Below are positions 7,698-16,751 of a DNA stretch of 64,000 nt, piece after piece. The notes beneath the pieces were generated by a model, which saw only the letters and a list, made by a program, of their open reading frames with translations, searched no databases and had not been told where the DNA came from. The first letter of the stretch is position 1. Each line of letters starts with the position of its first letter. The stretch covers positions 5,708,501-5,772,500 of the forward strand of contig NC_008268.1 in the NCBI RefSeq assembly GCF_000014565.1, in the 5' to 3' direction. Source of the stretch: Rhodococcus jostii RHA1 (GTDB taxonomy: Bacteria > Actinomycetota > Actinomycetes > Mycobacteriales > Mycobacteriaceae). Position numbers and translations under genes: made by a program.

Positions 7698-8916
7698 TCG
7701 TACACCGTCGTCTCCCGGTCGGGTGAGACGCAGTTGGACGGTGGCGTACCGGTGCCGAGCGATCCCGACGCCATCGGGGTGTTCGCGCGACCCGGCGGTT
7801 CCACACTCGTCACCAATCACGAGATCGGCAGCGACGAACCGTTCGGCGTGCCCGCTCTCGAGGGATTGACGTACGACGCGGGCGCGCGGCGGCACGACCA
7901 CGACCGCGGTCGGCGCCGACGGGGCACGGCAGGGCCAGTACGTCAGCGTCGCGGGCACCGTGAACAACTGCGCGGGCGGCATCACCCCGTGGGGGGCGTG
8001 GTTGACCTGCGAGGAGACGGAGGCGCGCGCGGGGGAGGACGGGTTCCTGCTCGACCACGGTTACGTCTTCGAGGTGGACCCGGCGAGTCAGGACGGGAAC
8101 AGGGGCAAAAGTCCTGTGCCGCTGAAGTTCCTGGGCCGGTACGCGCACGAGGCCGTGGCGGTGGATCCGGCGTCGAGCACCATCTATCTCAAGGAGGACG
8201 CGTCCGGGCCGAACGGCCTGTACTACCGGTGGACGCCGCCGCAGCGTCTCCGGGGCGGGCCGAACGCGCTGCGCGAACTCGCGCAGTCTTCGGGCGGCGA
8301 CGCCGCGGGCGCTCTCCAGGCGATGGCGTGCTTCCAGGGCGGAACGGACGTCCCCGACCTGTCGCAGGCCACCGAGCCGGGAACCGTGTACACCGTGCAG
8401 TGGGTAGGCGTGCCGGACCGTGACGCGACGAGCACGCCGGTGCGTGAGCAGCCCGGGAACGACGTCGTCACCCGGAGCCGCAAGCTGGAGGGGCAGTGGT
8501 GGGGCGACGGCGGTGCCTACTTCGTCGCGAGCTACGCGCGGACCAGCGACGGCAGCGTCGCCGAGCACGACGGCCAGGTGTGGTTCTACGACCCGGCGAA
8601 GCAGACCGTCACGCTGAAGACCCTGTTCGGTGTCAATCCCGATCCCGCAGCCGACACCGGAAACTACGACGGGCCCGACAACATCACCGTCTCGCCGTAC
8701 GGCGGCGTGATCCTCGCCGAGGACGGCGAAGGGATCAGCCACCTCGTGGGCGTCACGGCGGAGGGCGAGCCGTTCGCGATGGCGCGGAACGAGTTGAACG
8801 ACAGCGAGTTCTGCGGCCCGGCGTTCAGCGCGGACGGGAAGATCCTGTTCGCGAACATCCAGTCGCCGGGGCTGACGTTGGCGATCACGGGTCCGTGGCA
8901 CCGTCCCTTGCCGTGA
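7698..8916 (+). pseudogene. PhoX-like (DUF839) phosphatase-family protein, 5'-truncated and frameshifted
   Basis: Coding begins in the middle of a DUF839/PhoX-type protein, right at the tnpB element end: SYTVVSRSGETQLDGGVPVP is followed by SDPDAIGVFARPGG and LVTNHEIGSDEP. A one-base frame change near 7890 separates this from the long remaining frame (GTTTTAVGADGARQGQYVSV onwards, to GPWHRPLP). The signal peptide and first part are missing, so the element either inserted here with a deletion or was followed by one. PhoX proteins are secreted, metal-dependent alkaline phosphatases. This copy is most likely dead, though the longer downstream frame (from about 7960) is still open. Confidence 0.85.
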
Positions 8917-8952
8917 GTACTTATTAACCGCCCGCGGTTAACAAGTACTCAC
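8913..8952. terminator. GTGAGTACTT palindrome, copy 2: bidirectional terminator
   Basis: An 18-base arm (GTGAGTACTTATTAACCG) pairs with CGGTTAACAAGTACTCAC at 17 positions around a CCCG centre. It includes the stop codons of both convergent genes (PhoX-like and GtrA), a good place for a two-way terminator. It shares its outer 10 bases per arm with the palindrome at 6375-6413. Confidence 0.75.
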
Positions 8953-9404
8953 GGGCCGGAGGCATAAACCCACCCGCGGAGCGCGAGGAACCGCAGCCCG
9001 CCGACGACGGCGCTGACGGCGATGACGAGCGCGACCTGCGCTGGGCCGTCGGCGCCGGGGAAGAGCATGTGCAGGAGGGCGAGCGCGAGTGAGCTGACGG
9101 CCAGGCCGATCAGCGCGAGGGTTCCGCCTTCCCACTGTGCGACGAACCAGCGGACGCGGTCGACGGCCCGGAAGGTGAGCCGCCGGTGGAGTTCGTTGGC
9201 CAGCATCGAACTGGTCACCACGCCGACGAGGTTGGCGACGAACGACCCGTACATGTCGAGGGTGAAGAATGCGAGAGCGTAGAGCACATTGCTCGACGTG
9301 CCCACCAGCGTGAACCGGGTCAATTGAGCGAACACGCCGCCGGCCCGCCCACGTAGAGGGGGATACGTGGGCGGGCCGACGGCGTCGTGGAACTGAACGA
9401 TCAT
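8949..9404 (-). CDS. GtrA-family small membrane protein
   Basis: A 151-residue protein with about four hydrophobic helices (FTLVGTSSNVLYALAFFTLD; LVGVVTSSMLANELHRRLTF; GTLALIGLAVSSLALALLH; VALVIAVSAVVGGLRFLALR). This is the GtrA pattern of putative flippases for undecaprenyl- or decaprenyl-linked sugars in cell-wall polysaccharide decoration. It starts 5 bases after the stop of the MFS gene and probably forms the end of the MarR-MFS-GtrA operon. Its stop lies inside the terminator palindrome. There is no nearby glycosyltransferase, so its partner is unknown. Confidence 0.85.
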   Translation of the reverse strand: MIVQFHDAVGPPTYPPLRGRAGGVFAQLTRFTLVGTSSNVLYALAFFTLDMYGSFVANLVGVVTSSMLANELHRRLTFRAVDRVRWFVAQWEGGTLALIGLAVSSLALALLHMLFPGADGPAQVALVIAVSAVVGGLRFLALRGWVYASGP

Positions 9405-9409
9405 CTCAT

Positions 9410-11353
9410 TCAGTGGATGAGGGCACCGTTGCCGGTGTCCGTCACGTGGCCGCCGCCGAGGACGCCGGCCACTTGCTCTTCGCTCAGTCCCAGCTCGCGC
9501 AGGCGATCCCAGACCGCGTCGAATTCGACGAGCTTGGCGTTGAGATCGTTACGCAGGCGGTTGACCTCGTCGCGGATCTTCTCCGCTTCGTCGATCGCTT
9601 CCAGCGTTCGCTCCGGCTGGGGCAGCAGCATGGACAGGAGACGGTCCCGGGCGTCGGCGCTCAACCCCGCGAAGGGCTGCCGCTGATCGGCGGGGGCCTC
9701 GTGCCTGCCGCCGCGGACCTCGGACGACTGGATCGGCGCCGTGTCGGGCTCGAGTGCGTACTCCGGAACGGTGGCGTACTCGGGTTCCTGGACGGGCTCC
9801 TGCTCGCTCGACAGGTCGATGGTGCGACGCAGCGGGCGGTTGGGCAGCAGGATGACGGCGATCAGGGTGACGACGGCGACGGCGGCGGCGATCAGGAAGA
9901 TCCGGCCGGTCGCGTCTCCGTATGCGGCGCGGATGACACCCTGCACGGGGGCGGGCATGGACGTCAGGTCCAGGCTTCCGCCGCCGCTGCTCGACCCGGC
10001 GGGGATGCCGAGCTTCGCGAAACCGTCGGCCGACAGGTCGGCGACGCGGGTGGCCAGCACCGAACCGAGAACCGAGACGCCGATCGCGCCACCGAAGGTC
10101 CGGAAGAAGGCAACCGAGCTGGATGCGGCACCGATGTTCTGGACGCTGACGGTGTTCTGCACCGCGAGGACCAGGTTCTGCATCAGCATGCCCATGCCGA
10201 GACCGATGATCGCGATGTACGCGCCGACGAGGGTCAGGCTGGTCTCGTGATCGATGGTGCCGAGCAATCCGAAGCCGACGATCATGAGGACGGCGCCGCC
10301 GACGACGAACGGCTTCCACTTGCCGAAGCGGGTGATGAGCTGTCCGGATCCGACGGTGCCGAGGAGCATGCCGGCGACCATCGGGATGGTGAGCACTCCG
10401 GCCATGGTGGGGGTGTAGCCACGCGAGGTCTGGAAGTACTGGCCGAGGAACGTGGTGGAACCGAACATTCCGACACCGACGGCGACGGACGCGATGATGG
10501 CGAGTCCGGTGGTCTTCTCCGTGACGATCTTGAGCGGGATGATCGGCGACTTGGCCTTGGCTTCGACGAGGATCGTCGCGGCCAGCAGGAGCACACCCGA
10601 TCCGACGTACATGACCGTTTCACGGGAGAACCACTCGTAGTAGCCGGCCTTGCCGGCGAACGAGACCCAGATCAGCAGGATGGACACACCGGCGGTCAGC
10701 AGCAGGGCGCCGAGCCAGTCGATGGAGACGTCGTCCTTCTTCTCGGTCGCGAGGTGCAGGGTGCGCTGCAGCAGGAACAGTGCGATGACGGCGAGCGGCA
10801 CGCACACGAAGAAACACCAGCGCCAGCCGAGGGGGCTGTCGACGATGACGCCGCCGAGGATCGGACCACCCGACATCGACACGGCCATGACGGCACCCAT
10901 GTAACCGGAGTAGCGGCCGCGCTCGCGGGGAGCGACGATGGTGCCGATGATGGCGACGACGAGAGCCGTCAGGCCACCCATGCCGATGCCTTGGATGACG
11001 CGCGCGGTGAGCAGGATCGGCACGTTGTGCGCGAAGCCGGCGATCACCGAACCGATGACGAAGATGACGATCGCGCTCTGGACGAGGACCTTCTTGTTGA
11101 ACAGGTCGGCGAGCTTGCCCCAGATGGGTGTCGAGGCGGCGTTGGCGAGCAGGGCGCTGGTGATGACCCAGGCGTACGCGGTCTGCGTGCCCTTCAGGTC
11201 GCCGATGATCGTGGGGAGGGCGGTGGCGACGATCGTGCTGCTCAGCAGCGCGGTGAACAGCGCGGCGAGCAGGCCCGTGAGGGCTTCGAGGATTTGGCGG
11301 TGCGTCATGGCCGTCGTTTCTTCAACCGGCGGCCGAGTCTGTGTTTCGGTCAT
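9410..11353 (-). CDS. DHA2-type (EmrB/QacA) MFS drug exporter
   Basis: About 647 residues with 14 predicted membrane helices from FTALLSSTIVATALPTIIGD onward. Family motifs present include GKLADLFNKK (motif A) and ARVIQGIGMGGLTA. A cytosolic C-terminal tail of over 100 residues includes a charged, coiled-coil-like stretch (EKIRDEVNRLRNDLNAKL). The ATG overlaps the stop of the MarR gene by 4 bases (ATGA), so it is translated with its likely repressor. Proton-driven export of a drug or toxic metabolite is the family role; the substrate is unknown. The much longer open frame upstream is the MarR gene read in another frame. Confidence 0.92.
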   Translation of the reverse strand: MTETQTRPPVEETTAMTHRQILEALTGLLAALFTALLSSTIVATALPTIIGDLKGTQTAYAWVITSALLANAASTPIWGKLADLFNKKVLVQSAIVIFVIGSVIAGFAHNVPILLTARVIQGIGMGGLTALVVAIIGTIVAPRERGRYSGYMGAVMAVSMSGGPILGGVIVDSPLGWRWCFFVCVPLAVIALFLLQRTLHLATEKKDDVSIDWLGALLLTAGVSILLIWVSFAGKAGYYEWFSRETVMYVGSGVLLLAATILVEAKAKSPIIPLKIVTEKTTGLAIIASVAVGVGMFGSTTFLGQYFQTSRGYTPTMAGVLTIPMVAGMLLGTVGSGQLITRFGKWKPFVVGGAVLMIVGFGLLGTIDHETSLTLVGAYIAIIGLGMGMLMQNLVLAVQNTVSVQNIGAASSSVAFFRTFGGAIGVSVLGSVLATRVADLSADGFAKLGIPAGSSSGGGSLDLTSMPAPVQGVIRAAYGDATGRIFLIAAAVAVVTLIAVILLPNRPLRRTIDLSSEQEPVQEPEYATVPEYALEPDTAPIQSSEVRGGRHEAPADQRQPFAGLSADARDRLLSMLLPQPERTLEAIDEAEKIRDEVNRLRNDLNAKLVEFDAVWDRLRELGLSEEQVAGVLGGGHVTDTGNGALIH

Positions 11354-11859
11354 ACGCTTTGTGTTCCAATCGGGTTCGAGCTCGTGACGATCCGGTGTTC
11401 TGGATCGAAGAGTGTTTCCTTCAGGTGCCGGATGGATTCGAGGGCAATCGCTGCCTCGGTTTCGTTCCAGCCGGTCATCAACTTCTGCATTCGTGCCGCT
11501 CGCTGTGTTCTCACGTGCTTGACGTAGGCCATTCCCTCCGGCGACACGCGTATTCGGAATGCGCGTCCGTCGGCGGGATCCGAGTGTCGGGTGACGTAGC
11601 CGACGTCCACCAGATCGGTGATCTGGCGACTGAGTGAGGACTGGCTGACACACAGTTCGGTGGCGAGTTCGTTCTGCCGGCATTCCCCCCGAGCCGCGAG
11701 GACGAGGAGGACCCCCGTCAACGCGCGCGGGATGTGACCGTCGCCTTCCGACACCAGGGCGTCGCGAAGCACGCGGCCGAAGAGGAAGACCTCGTCGATG
11801 AGCGCTTCGGTGGTGCCGAGAGACACGGACGGCACGGTAGGCACTGACGAGACGGACAT
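11350..11859 (-). CDS. MarR-family regulator of the adjacent exporter
   Basis: A 169-residue MarR-type winged-helix protein (CRQNELATELCVSQSSLSRQ as HTH, then the wing DPADGRAFRIRVSPEG). The ATG behind AGGGG is chosen over an upstream TTG. It is the first gene of an operon with a DHA2 exporter and a GtrA protein. A MarR repressor coupled to an EmrB-like pump normally de-represses when it binds the pump's substrate. Confidence 0.9.
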   Translation of the reverse strand: MSVSSVPTVPSVSLGTTEALIDEVFLFGRVLRDALVSEGDGHIPRALTGVLLVLAARGECRQNELATELCVSQSSLSRQITDLVDVGYVTRHSDPADGRAFRIRVSPEGMAYVKHVRTQRAARMQKLMTGWNETEAAIALESIRHLKETLFDPEHRIVTSSNPIGTQSV

Positions 11860-11877
11860 GGCAACCCCTGAAGGACG

Positions 11878-11927
11878 ACTTACTTGATGCAAGCAACTAT
11901 ATACATCGTTAGCGCAAGCAAGTAAGT
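11878..11927. promoter_or_regulatory. Inverted repeat upstream of the MarR operon
   Basis: ACTTACTTG (11878-11886) and CAAGTAAGT (11919-11927) form perfect 9-base inverted arms around an AT-rich centre (CTATATACATCG) that could hold the -10 region. The related half-site GCAAGCAA lies inside. This is a likely MarR operator, and it lies between the MarR gene and the divergent SmtB-type gene. Confidence 0.5.
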
Positions 11928-11966
11928 CCTTTCGGTGTCTGATGCATCACAAAACGAAGTGACCTA

Positions 11967-11990
11967 TTATCTGCGTATGAATGCAGATAA
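11967..11990. promoter_or_regulatory. Operator palindrome overlapping the SmtB-type start codon
   Basis: TTATCTGC-N8-GCAGATAA has perfect 8-base arms, and the ATG of the regulator lies in its centre. An ArsR/SmtB dimer bound here would block both transcription and ribosome entry; a leaderless mRNA is likely. Confidence 0.7.
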
Positions 11991-12387
11991 GCGCGCTTGT
12001 CGGCGCCGACTCGACGAAGACCAGGTCGGGCTGGTGGTCGAGGTCTTCCGCATGCTCGCCGACGCCACCCGGGTGCAGGTGCTCTGGCAACTGGTGGGAG
12101 GCGAGCTGTCGGTGAACGAGCTGGCCGAACGGGTGGGGAAGCCGGCGCCGTCCGTCTCGCAACATCTCGCAAAGCTCCGGATGGCGCGGCTGGTGCGCAC
12201 GCGGAGGGAGGGAACGTCCATCTACTACAGCGTCGCCAACGAGCACGTGCAGCAGTTGGTCACCGACGCCGTGTTCAATGCCGAGCACGCGGGCCCCGGC
12301 ATCCCGGGACATCACCGCGCCACCGGCGGCGACCTGCAGGTCATCCACGAGGGCGCAGACCTCGCCGCGGAGGGAGGCGGCTCGTGA
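11977..12387 (+). CDS. ArsR/SmtB-type metal-responsive repressor
   Basis: A 136-residue SmtB-like protein (MLADATRVQVLWQLVGGELS, then HTH KPAPSVSQHLAKLRMARLV and wing REGTSIYYSVAN). The C-terminal helix carries TDAVFNAEHAG followed by GHH, matching the alpha-5 Asp/His zinc site of SmtB/CzrA. The stop overlaps the GTG start of a cation diffusion facilitator. It therefore probably represses zinc (or Co/Ni) efflux until the metal binds. The start ATG sits within an operator palindrome; an upstream GTG in frame is possible but lacks a ribosome site. Confidence 0.88.
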   Translation: MNADKRACRRRLDEDQVGLVVEVFRMLADATRVQVLWQLVGGELSVNELAERVGKPAPSVSQHLAKLRMARLVRTRREGTSIYYSVANEHVQQLVTDAVFNAEHAGPGIPGHHRATGGDLQVIHEGADLAAEGGGS

Positions 12388-13388
12388 ATCACGGACATTC
12401 CCACGGCCACGGCCACGGACATTCGGGCGGCGTCCGCGGGGCGATCCGCGAGATCTTCGCCCCGCACAGCCACGACTCCGCGGACAGCGTCGACGACGCG
12501 CTCGAGGCGAGCGAGATCGGGATCCGGGCGGTGAAGATCAGCCTGGTGGTGCTGGGAGTCACCGCCCTCGCCCAGGTGATCGTGGTGGCGCTGTCCGGGT
12601 CCGTCGCTCTCGCCGCCGACACCGTGCACAACTTCTCCGACGCGCTGACGGCGGTCCCGCTGTGGATCGCGTTCGCCCTCGGACGGCGGGCGGCCACCCG
12701 GCGATTCACCTACGGCTACGGCCGGGCCGAAGACCTCGCCGGGTTGTTCGTCGTGGTGATGATCGCGTTGTCCGCGGTCGTCGCGGGTGTGGAGGCGACC
12801 CGCCGCCTCCTCGATCCGGTGCCCATCCACCACCTCGGGTGGGTGGCCCTCGCCGGTGTCATCGGATTCGCCGGCAACGAATGGGTGGCGCTGTACCGCA
12901 TCCGGGTCGGCAGGCGGATCGGCTCCGCCGCGCTCGTCGCCGACGGGTTGCACGCACGGACCGACGGATTCACCTCCCTCGCCGTGGTATTGGGCGCCGG
13001 CGGTGTCGCGGCCGGGCTTCCGCTCGCCGACCCGGTGGTGGGCCTGGTCATCACGGCCGCGATCCTGCTCGTGCTGCGGACCGCGGCGCGCGACGTGTTC
13101 CGGCGGCTGATGGACGGCGTCGACCCGGGACTGGTCGACGTCGCCGAACGGGCCCTCGCCGCCGAACCGGGGGTGGTCGGGGTGCGGAGTGTGAAGATGC
13201 GCTGGATCGGGCACCACCTGCATGCCGACGCCGAACTCGACATCGATCCCTCGACCAGCCTGCGCGACGCGCACCGCGTGGCGCACACCGCTGAACACAC
13301 ACTCACCCATGCGGTTCCGAAGCTGAGTACCGACCTCATCCACGCCTATCCGGCGCACGACGCGGAGACGGTCGGTCAGACGGCGTGA
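12384..13388 (+). CDS. Cation diffusion facilitator (CDF) zinc-type efflux transporter
   Basis: 334 residues with a His-rich N terminus (HGHSHGHGHGHSGG), six membrane helices, the CDF signature around SVALAADTVHNFSDALTAVP (metal site D-x3-D in helix 2) and the matching ADGLHARTDG in helix 5, plus a cytosolic C-terminal domain with HHLHADAELDID. The GTG start overlaps the repressor stop (GTGA). It exports zinc or a similar divalent ion in exchange for protons across the cytoplasmic membrane. It converges with the rhodanese gene, 7 bases away. Confidence 0.92.
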   Translation: MNHGHSHGHGHGHSGGVRGAIREIFAPHSHDSADSVDDALEASEIGIRAVKISLVVLGVTALAQVIVVALSGSVALAADTVHNFSDALTAVPLWIAFALGRRAATRRFTYGYGRAEDLAGLFVVVMIALSAVVAGVEATRRLLDPVPIHHLGWVALAGVIGFAGNEWVALYRIRVGRRIGSAALVADGLHARTDGFTSLAVVLGAGGVAAGLPLADPVVGLVITAAILLVLRTAARDVFRRLMDGVDPGLVDVAERALAAEPGVVGVRSVKMRWIGHHLHADAELDIDPSTSLRDAHRVAHTAEHTLTHAVPKLSTDLIHAYPAHDAETVGQTA

Positions 13389-13395
13389 CTCGCAG

Positions 13396-14238
13396 TCATC
13401 GCCGGTCGGGGCCGGTGGCGACCGGCCGCCCGGGATCGGACGACCACTGCGACCAGGACCCCGGATACAGGGCGGCGTCGACGCCGGCGAGCGCGAGCGC
13501 CGCAACCTGGTGGGCCGCCGTCACACCCGATCCGCAGTACACGCCGACGGGACGTCCGGGCTCGGCACCGACCACGGCGAACCGCTCGCGCAGCGCCTCG
13601 GCAGGCGCGAACCGTCCGTCGGGCCCGAGATTCTCGGACGTCGGGACGCTGCGGGCACCGGGAATGTGCCCGGCGCGGGGATCAATCGGTTCGGTCGCGC
13701 CCGAATACCGCTCGGCGGCACGGGCATCGAGAAGGCAGCCGTCGGCGGCGAACTCGGCGGCCTCGTCCGCGGTCAGCGTCGGCAGGTGGCCTGCGGTGAG
13801 CACGACGTCACCGGGCAGTGGTGGGTGCTCGTCACCGGATCGGACGGGACGGCCCGCCGACATCCACGCGCCGAGACCGCCGTCGAGCATCGACACGTCC
13901 GCAACTCCGGCCCAGCGCAGCAGCCACCATGCCCGCGCGGCGGCAAGGTTCCCGGTGGCGTCGTAGACCACGACAGGGCTGCCGGCCCGGACACCCCACC
14001 TGCGCGCGGCGTCCTGGAGGTCCGCCACCGTCGGCAGCGGATGCCTGCCCAGTTCCGGGGATCCCGGGGCGGCCAGTTCGGTGTCCAGGTCGACGAACAC
14101 GGCACCGGGAATGTGCGCGTCGAGATAGTGCCGCCTGCCTTCGGTGTCGCCGAGCGCCCACCGCACGTCGAGAAGGACCGGCGGAGCATCGCCGCTCAGC
14201 GATTCCGCCAACGCGTCGATCGTCACCACAGGGCTCAT
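13396..14238 (-). CDS. Thiosulfate/3-mercaptopyruvate sulfurtransferase (two-domain rhodanese)
   Basis: A 280-residue tandem rhodanese. The N-terminal domain (LLDVRWALGDTEGRRHYLDA) is inactive, and the C-terminal domain has the catalytic loop VYCGSGVTAAH with the Cys that carries the persulfide. The SseA-like order and length fit 3-mercaptopyruvate or thiosulfate sulfurtransferases, which move sulfane sulfur to cyanide or thiols. The start is the internal ATG of MSPVVTIDALAES; 12 extra upstream codons are open but lack a ribosome site. Confidence 0.9.
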   Translation of the reverse strand: MSPVVTIDALAESLSGDAPPVLLDVRWALGDTEGRRHYLDAHIPGAVFVDLDTELAAPGSPELGRHPLPTVADLQDAARRWGVRAGSPVVVYDATGNLAAARAWWLLRWAGVADVSMLDGGLGAWMSAGRPVRSGDEHPPLPGDVVLTAGHLPTLTADEAAEFAADGCLLDARAAERYSGATEPIDPRAGHIPGARSVPTSENLGPDGRFAPAEALRERFAVVGAEPGRPVGVYCGSGVTAAHQVAALALAGVDAALYPGSWSQWSSDPGRPVATGPDRR

Positions 14239-14409
14239 CGCACCACTGTCGCACAACGCAGGTTCGGTGTGCATGACGGCGAGCTCTCGAACTGAGACTC
14301 CACTCGTTTCGTCCAGAGGGCCGCTTCGGCCCCGAAGCGTGGGAAAGTGGCGCGTCAGTACGACCCCGGACCGCAGACGCGCAGACCGACTCCCACTCCT
14401 GATCGGATG

Positions 14410-16749
14410 TCAGCCCCGACGCACGGGTGCGCGCCCGTACGGTTGCCGCACCGGCGCGGCAATCGGCAGTTCCGGGATCGGCCGCGTGACCGGGAAGGAG
14501 TCGAGAATGAACGGGTTGCCGTGGTGGGCGAGCTGAACCGGTTCACCGGACAGCAGGCGGTAGGTTGCGGTCTTGGCGCGGATGTCCACGTGGATCTGGC
14601 TGCCCCGCACCGTCATCCGGAACGACAGATTGACCAGCTGCGATGGGATCCGCGGTGCGAACGAGATGTTGCCGCCGTGGTCGCGCATCCCACCGAATCC
14701 CGCGACGCACGCCATCCACGTCCCGGCGAGTGAGGCGATGTGCAATCCGTTCTCCACGTTGGCGTGGAGGTCGTGGAGATCGGTCAGGGCGGCCTCGGCG
14801 AGGTAGTCGTAGGCGAGTTGAAGTTGCCCGACCTCGGCTGCCATCACGGACTGCACGCACGCCGACAGGGACGAGTCCCGAACCGTCAGGGCCTCATAAT
14901 AGGCGAAATTGGCGATCTTCTGTTCGTCGGTGAAGGCGTCGCCCCGAAGATACATCGCCAGCACCAGGTCGGCCTGCTTCACCACCTGCTTGCGGTAGAG
15001 ATCGAAGTACGGGTAGTGGAGCAGCAGCGGATAATGCTCGGGTGGTGTGCCTTCGAAGTCCCACTCGGCGTGGTGCGTGAAGGCGTCGGATTGCTGGTGC
15101 ACGCCGAGAGCGTCGTCGAACGGAATGCGCATGTGCTCGGCGGCATCTCGCCAGAGCGCTGCTTCCTCGTCGTCCACACCGAGCTCGCGCGCCAGGCCGG
15201 GGCGTCTCTCGCAGGCGGCCGCCGCGTCGCGCAGATTCTTCTGCGCCATGAGATTGGTGAACACGTTGTTGTCGGCGACGGCGGTGTACTCGTCCGGCCC
15301 GGTGACACCGTCGATGCGGAACTCGCCCTGCGCATTGTGGTGGCCGAGCGATGTCCACAGCCGGGCGGTCTCCACGAGCAGTTCGACGCCGCATTCGGCT
15401 TCGAACTCCTCGTCCCCGGTCGCGGCCAGGTACCGGGACGTGGCCGCGGCGACATCGGCACCCACGTGGAAGGCTGCGGTTCCCGCGGGCCAGTAGCCGG
15501 AGCATTCTTCTCCGTCGATCGACCGCCACGGGAACACGGCGCCTGCCTGCCCCAGCTGTACGGCGCGGTTCTTCGCCTTGTCGAGCGTGGAGTGCCGCCA
15601 GCGCAGTGCGTCGCGGGCCGAGTCCGGCACCGTGTACGTGAGCAGGGGGAGGACGAACGTCTCGGTGTCCCAGAACGCATGACCGTCGTATCCGGGCCCG
15701 GTCAGGCCCTTCGCCGGGATCGCCCGCGATTCACCGCGGGCACCGGCCTGCAGCACGTGGAACAGCGCGAACCGCACCGCCTGCTGCAGTTCCGCGTCGC
15801 CGTCGATCTCGACGTCCGCTGTCTCCCAGAAGGTGTCGAGATACTCGCGCTGGCGTTTCAGCAGGGTGTCCCAGCCGGTTTCGAGTGCTCCGGCGAGCGC
15901 CCCCTCCACCTGGCCGCGCAGGGCCGGAGTCGACCGCCGCGCCGACCAGCCGTACGCCAGATATTTCGTTACCTTCAGGCGTTCACCCTGGGGGATGTCG
16001 ACGGCCACGGTGAGCCGAGCCAGATCCTCCTCGGTCTCGATGCTGCACCGCCCGTTGGCGGGGTAGTCGACCTCGTGGTCCATCCCCGCGGCCATCCGCA
16101 GTCCCGACGCACGCGTGTGGTGGGCGAGGACCGCCCTGAAGTCGTGGGCGGCAGCGAAATCGGAGACCAATGGAGTATCCAGGGCGGCAGCGACTCTCGG
16201 GTCGTCCGTGCGGGCCGGGATGTGTTCGTTGGCGAGTAGATCCGACTGCAGGACGAGTTCGATGTCACCGTCGAGCGGCTCGACCTCGTAGTGGATGGCG
16301 GCGACCGCACGCGAGGTGAACGAGACCAGACGTTCCGAATGGATGCGCACGCGGCGACCGGTCGGCGACGTCCACTCGGTGGTGCGGCGCAGGGTGCCCG
16401 ATCGGAAGTCGAGGACGCGCTCGTGCGCCGGTGCACTCCCGTACCGCATGTCCATGGGCTCGTCCTCCACGAGCAGGCGGATGATGCTGCCGTCGGTCAC
16501 GTTCACGATGGTCTGCCCGTCCTCGGGGTAGCCGTAGCCCGCCTCCGCGTACGGCAGGGGACGTTGCTCGTAGAACCCGTTGAGGTAGGTGCCGGGGAGA
16601 CCGCGCGGTTCACCCTCCTCGAACGTGCCACGAATCCCGATGTGTCCGTTGGACAGTGCGAAGGTGGATTCGGTGGCGTGCAGCGCCTCCAGATCCAGTC
16701 CGCGCCAGCGCAGCTGCCACGGCGAGATCTCGTAGCCCTTGTCGTCCAT
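14410..16749 (-). CDS. Glycoside hydrolase family 65 protein (kojibiose/trehalose phosphorylase-like)
   Basis: A 779-residue GH65 protein: N-terminal beta-sandwich (STFALSNGHIGIRGTFEEG), central (alpha/alpha)6 barrel with HAFWDTETFVLPLL and DGVTGPDEYTAVADNNVFTN, the catalytic acid being Glu487, and a C-terminal beta domain. The family cleaves alpha-glucosides such as trehalose, maltose or kojibiose with phosphate to give beta-glucose 1-phosphate. The upstream co-directional HAD gene, a beta-phosphoglucomutase type, would convert that product to glucose 6-phosphate, which favours a phosphorylase over a hydrolase. The ATG is preceded by AAAGGTGAG, which overlaps the HAD stop. Confidence 0.9.
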   Translation of the reverse strand: MDDKGYEISPWQLRWRGLDLEALHATESTFALSNGHIGIRGTFEEGEPRGLPGTYLNGFYEQRPLPYAEAGYGYPEDGQTIVNVTDGSIIRLLVEDEPMDMRYGSAPAHERVLDFRSGTLRRTTEWTSPTGRRVRIHSERLVSFTSRAVAAIHYEVEPLDGDIELVLQSDLLANEHIPARTDDPRVAAALDTPLVSDFAAAHDFRAVLAHHTRASGLRMAAGMDHEVDYPANGRCSIETEEDLARLTVAVDIPQGERLKVTKYLAYGWSARRSTPALRGQVEGALAGALETGWDTLLKRQREYLDTFWETADVEIDGDAELQQAVRFALFHVLQAGARGESRAIPAKGLTGPGYDGHAFWDTETFVLPLLTYTVPDSARDALRWRHSTLDKAKNRAVQLGQAGAVFPWRSIDGEECSGYWPAGTAAFHVGADVAAATSRYLAATGDEEFEAECGVELLVETARLWTSLGHHNAQGEFRIDGVTGPDEYTAVADNNVFTNLMAQKNLRDAAAACERRPGLARELGVDDEEAALWRDAAEHMRIPFDDALGVHQQSDAFTHHAEWDFEGTPPEHYPLLLHYPYFDLYRKQVVKQADLVLAMYLRGDAFTDEQKIANFAYYEALTVRDSSLSACVQSVMAAEVGQLQLAYDYLAEAALTDLHDLHANVENGLHIASLAGTWMACVAGFGGMRDHGGNISFAPRIPSQLVNLSFRMTVRGSQIHVDIRAKTATYRLLSGEPVQLAHHGNPFILDSFPVTRPIPELPIAAPVRQPYGRAPVRRG

Positions 16750-16751
16750 GC

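Noticed and set aside
9413..11527. A 704-codon open frame opposite the MFS exporter
   Set aside because: It is the antisense shadow of a clear MFS/MarR pair; its product is a low-complexity Asp/Gly/Arg string, as expected in high-GC DNA.
14740..16239. A 499-codon open frame opposite the GH65 gene
   Set aside because: Shadow of a fully conserved GH65 protein; no domain or ribosome site.
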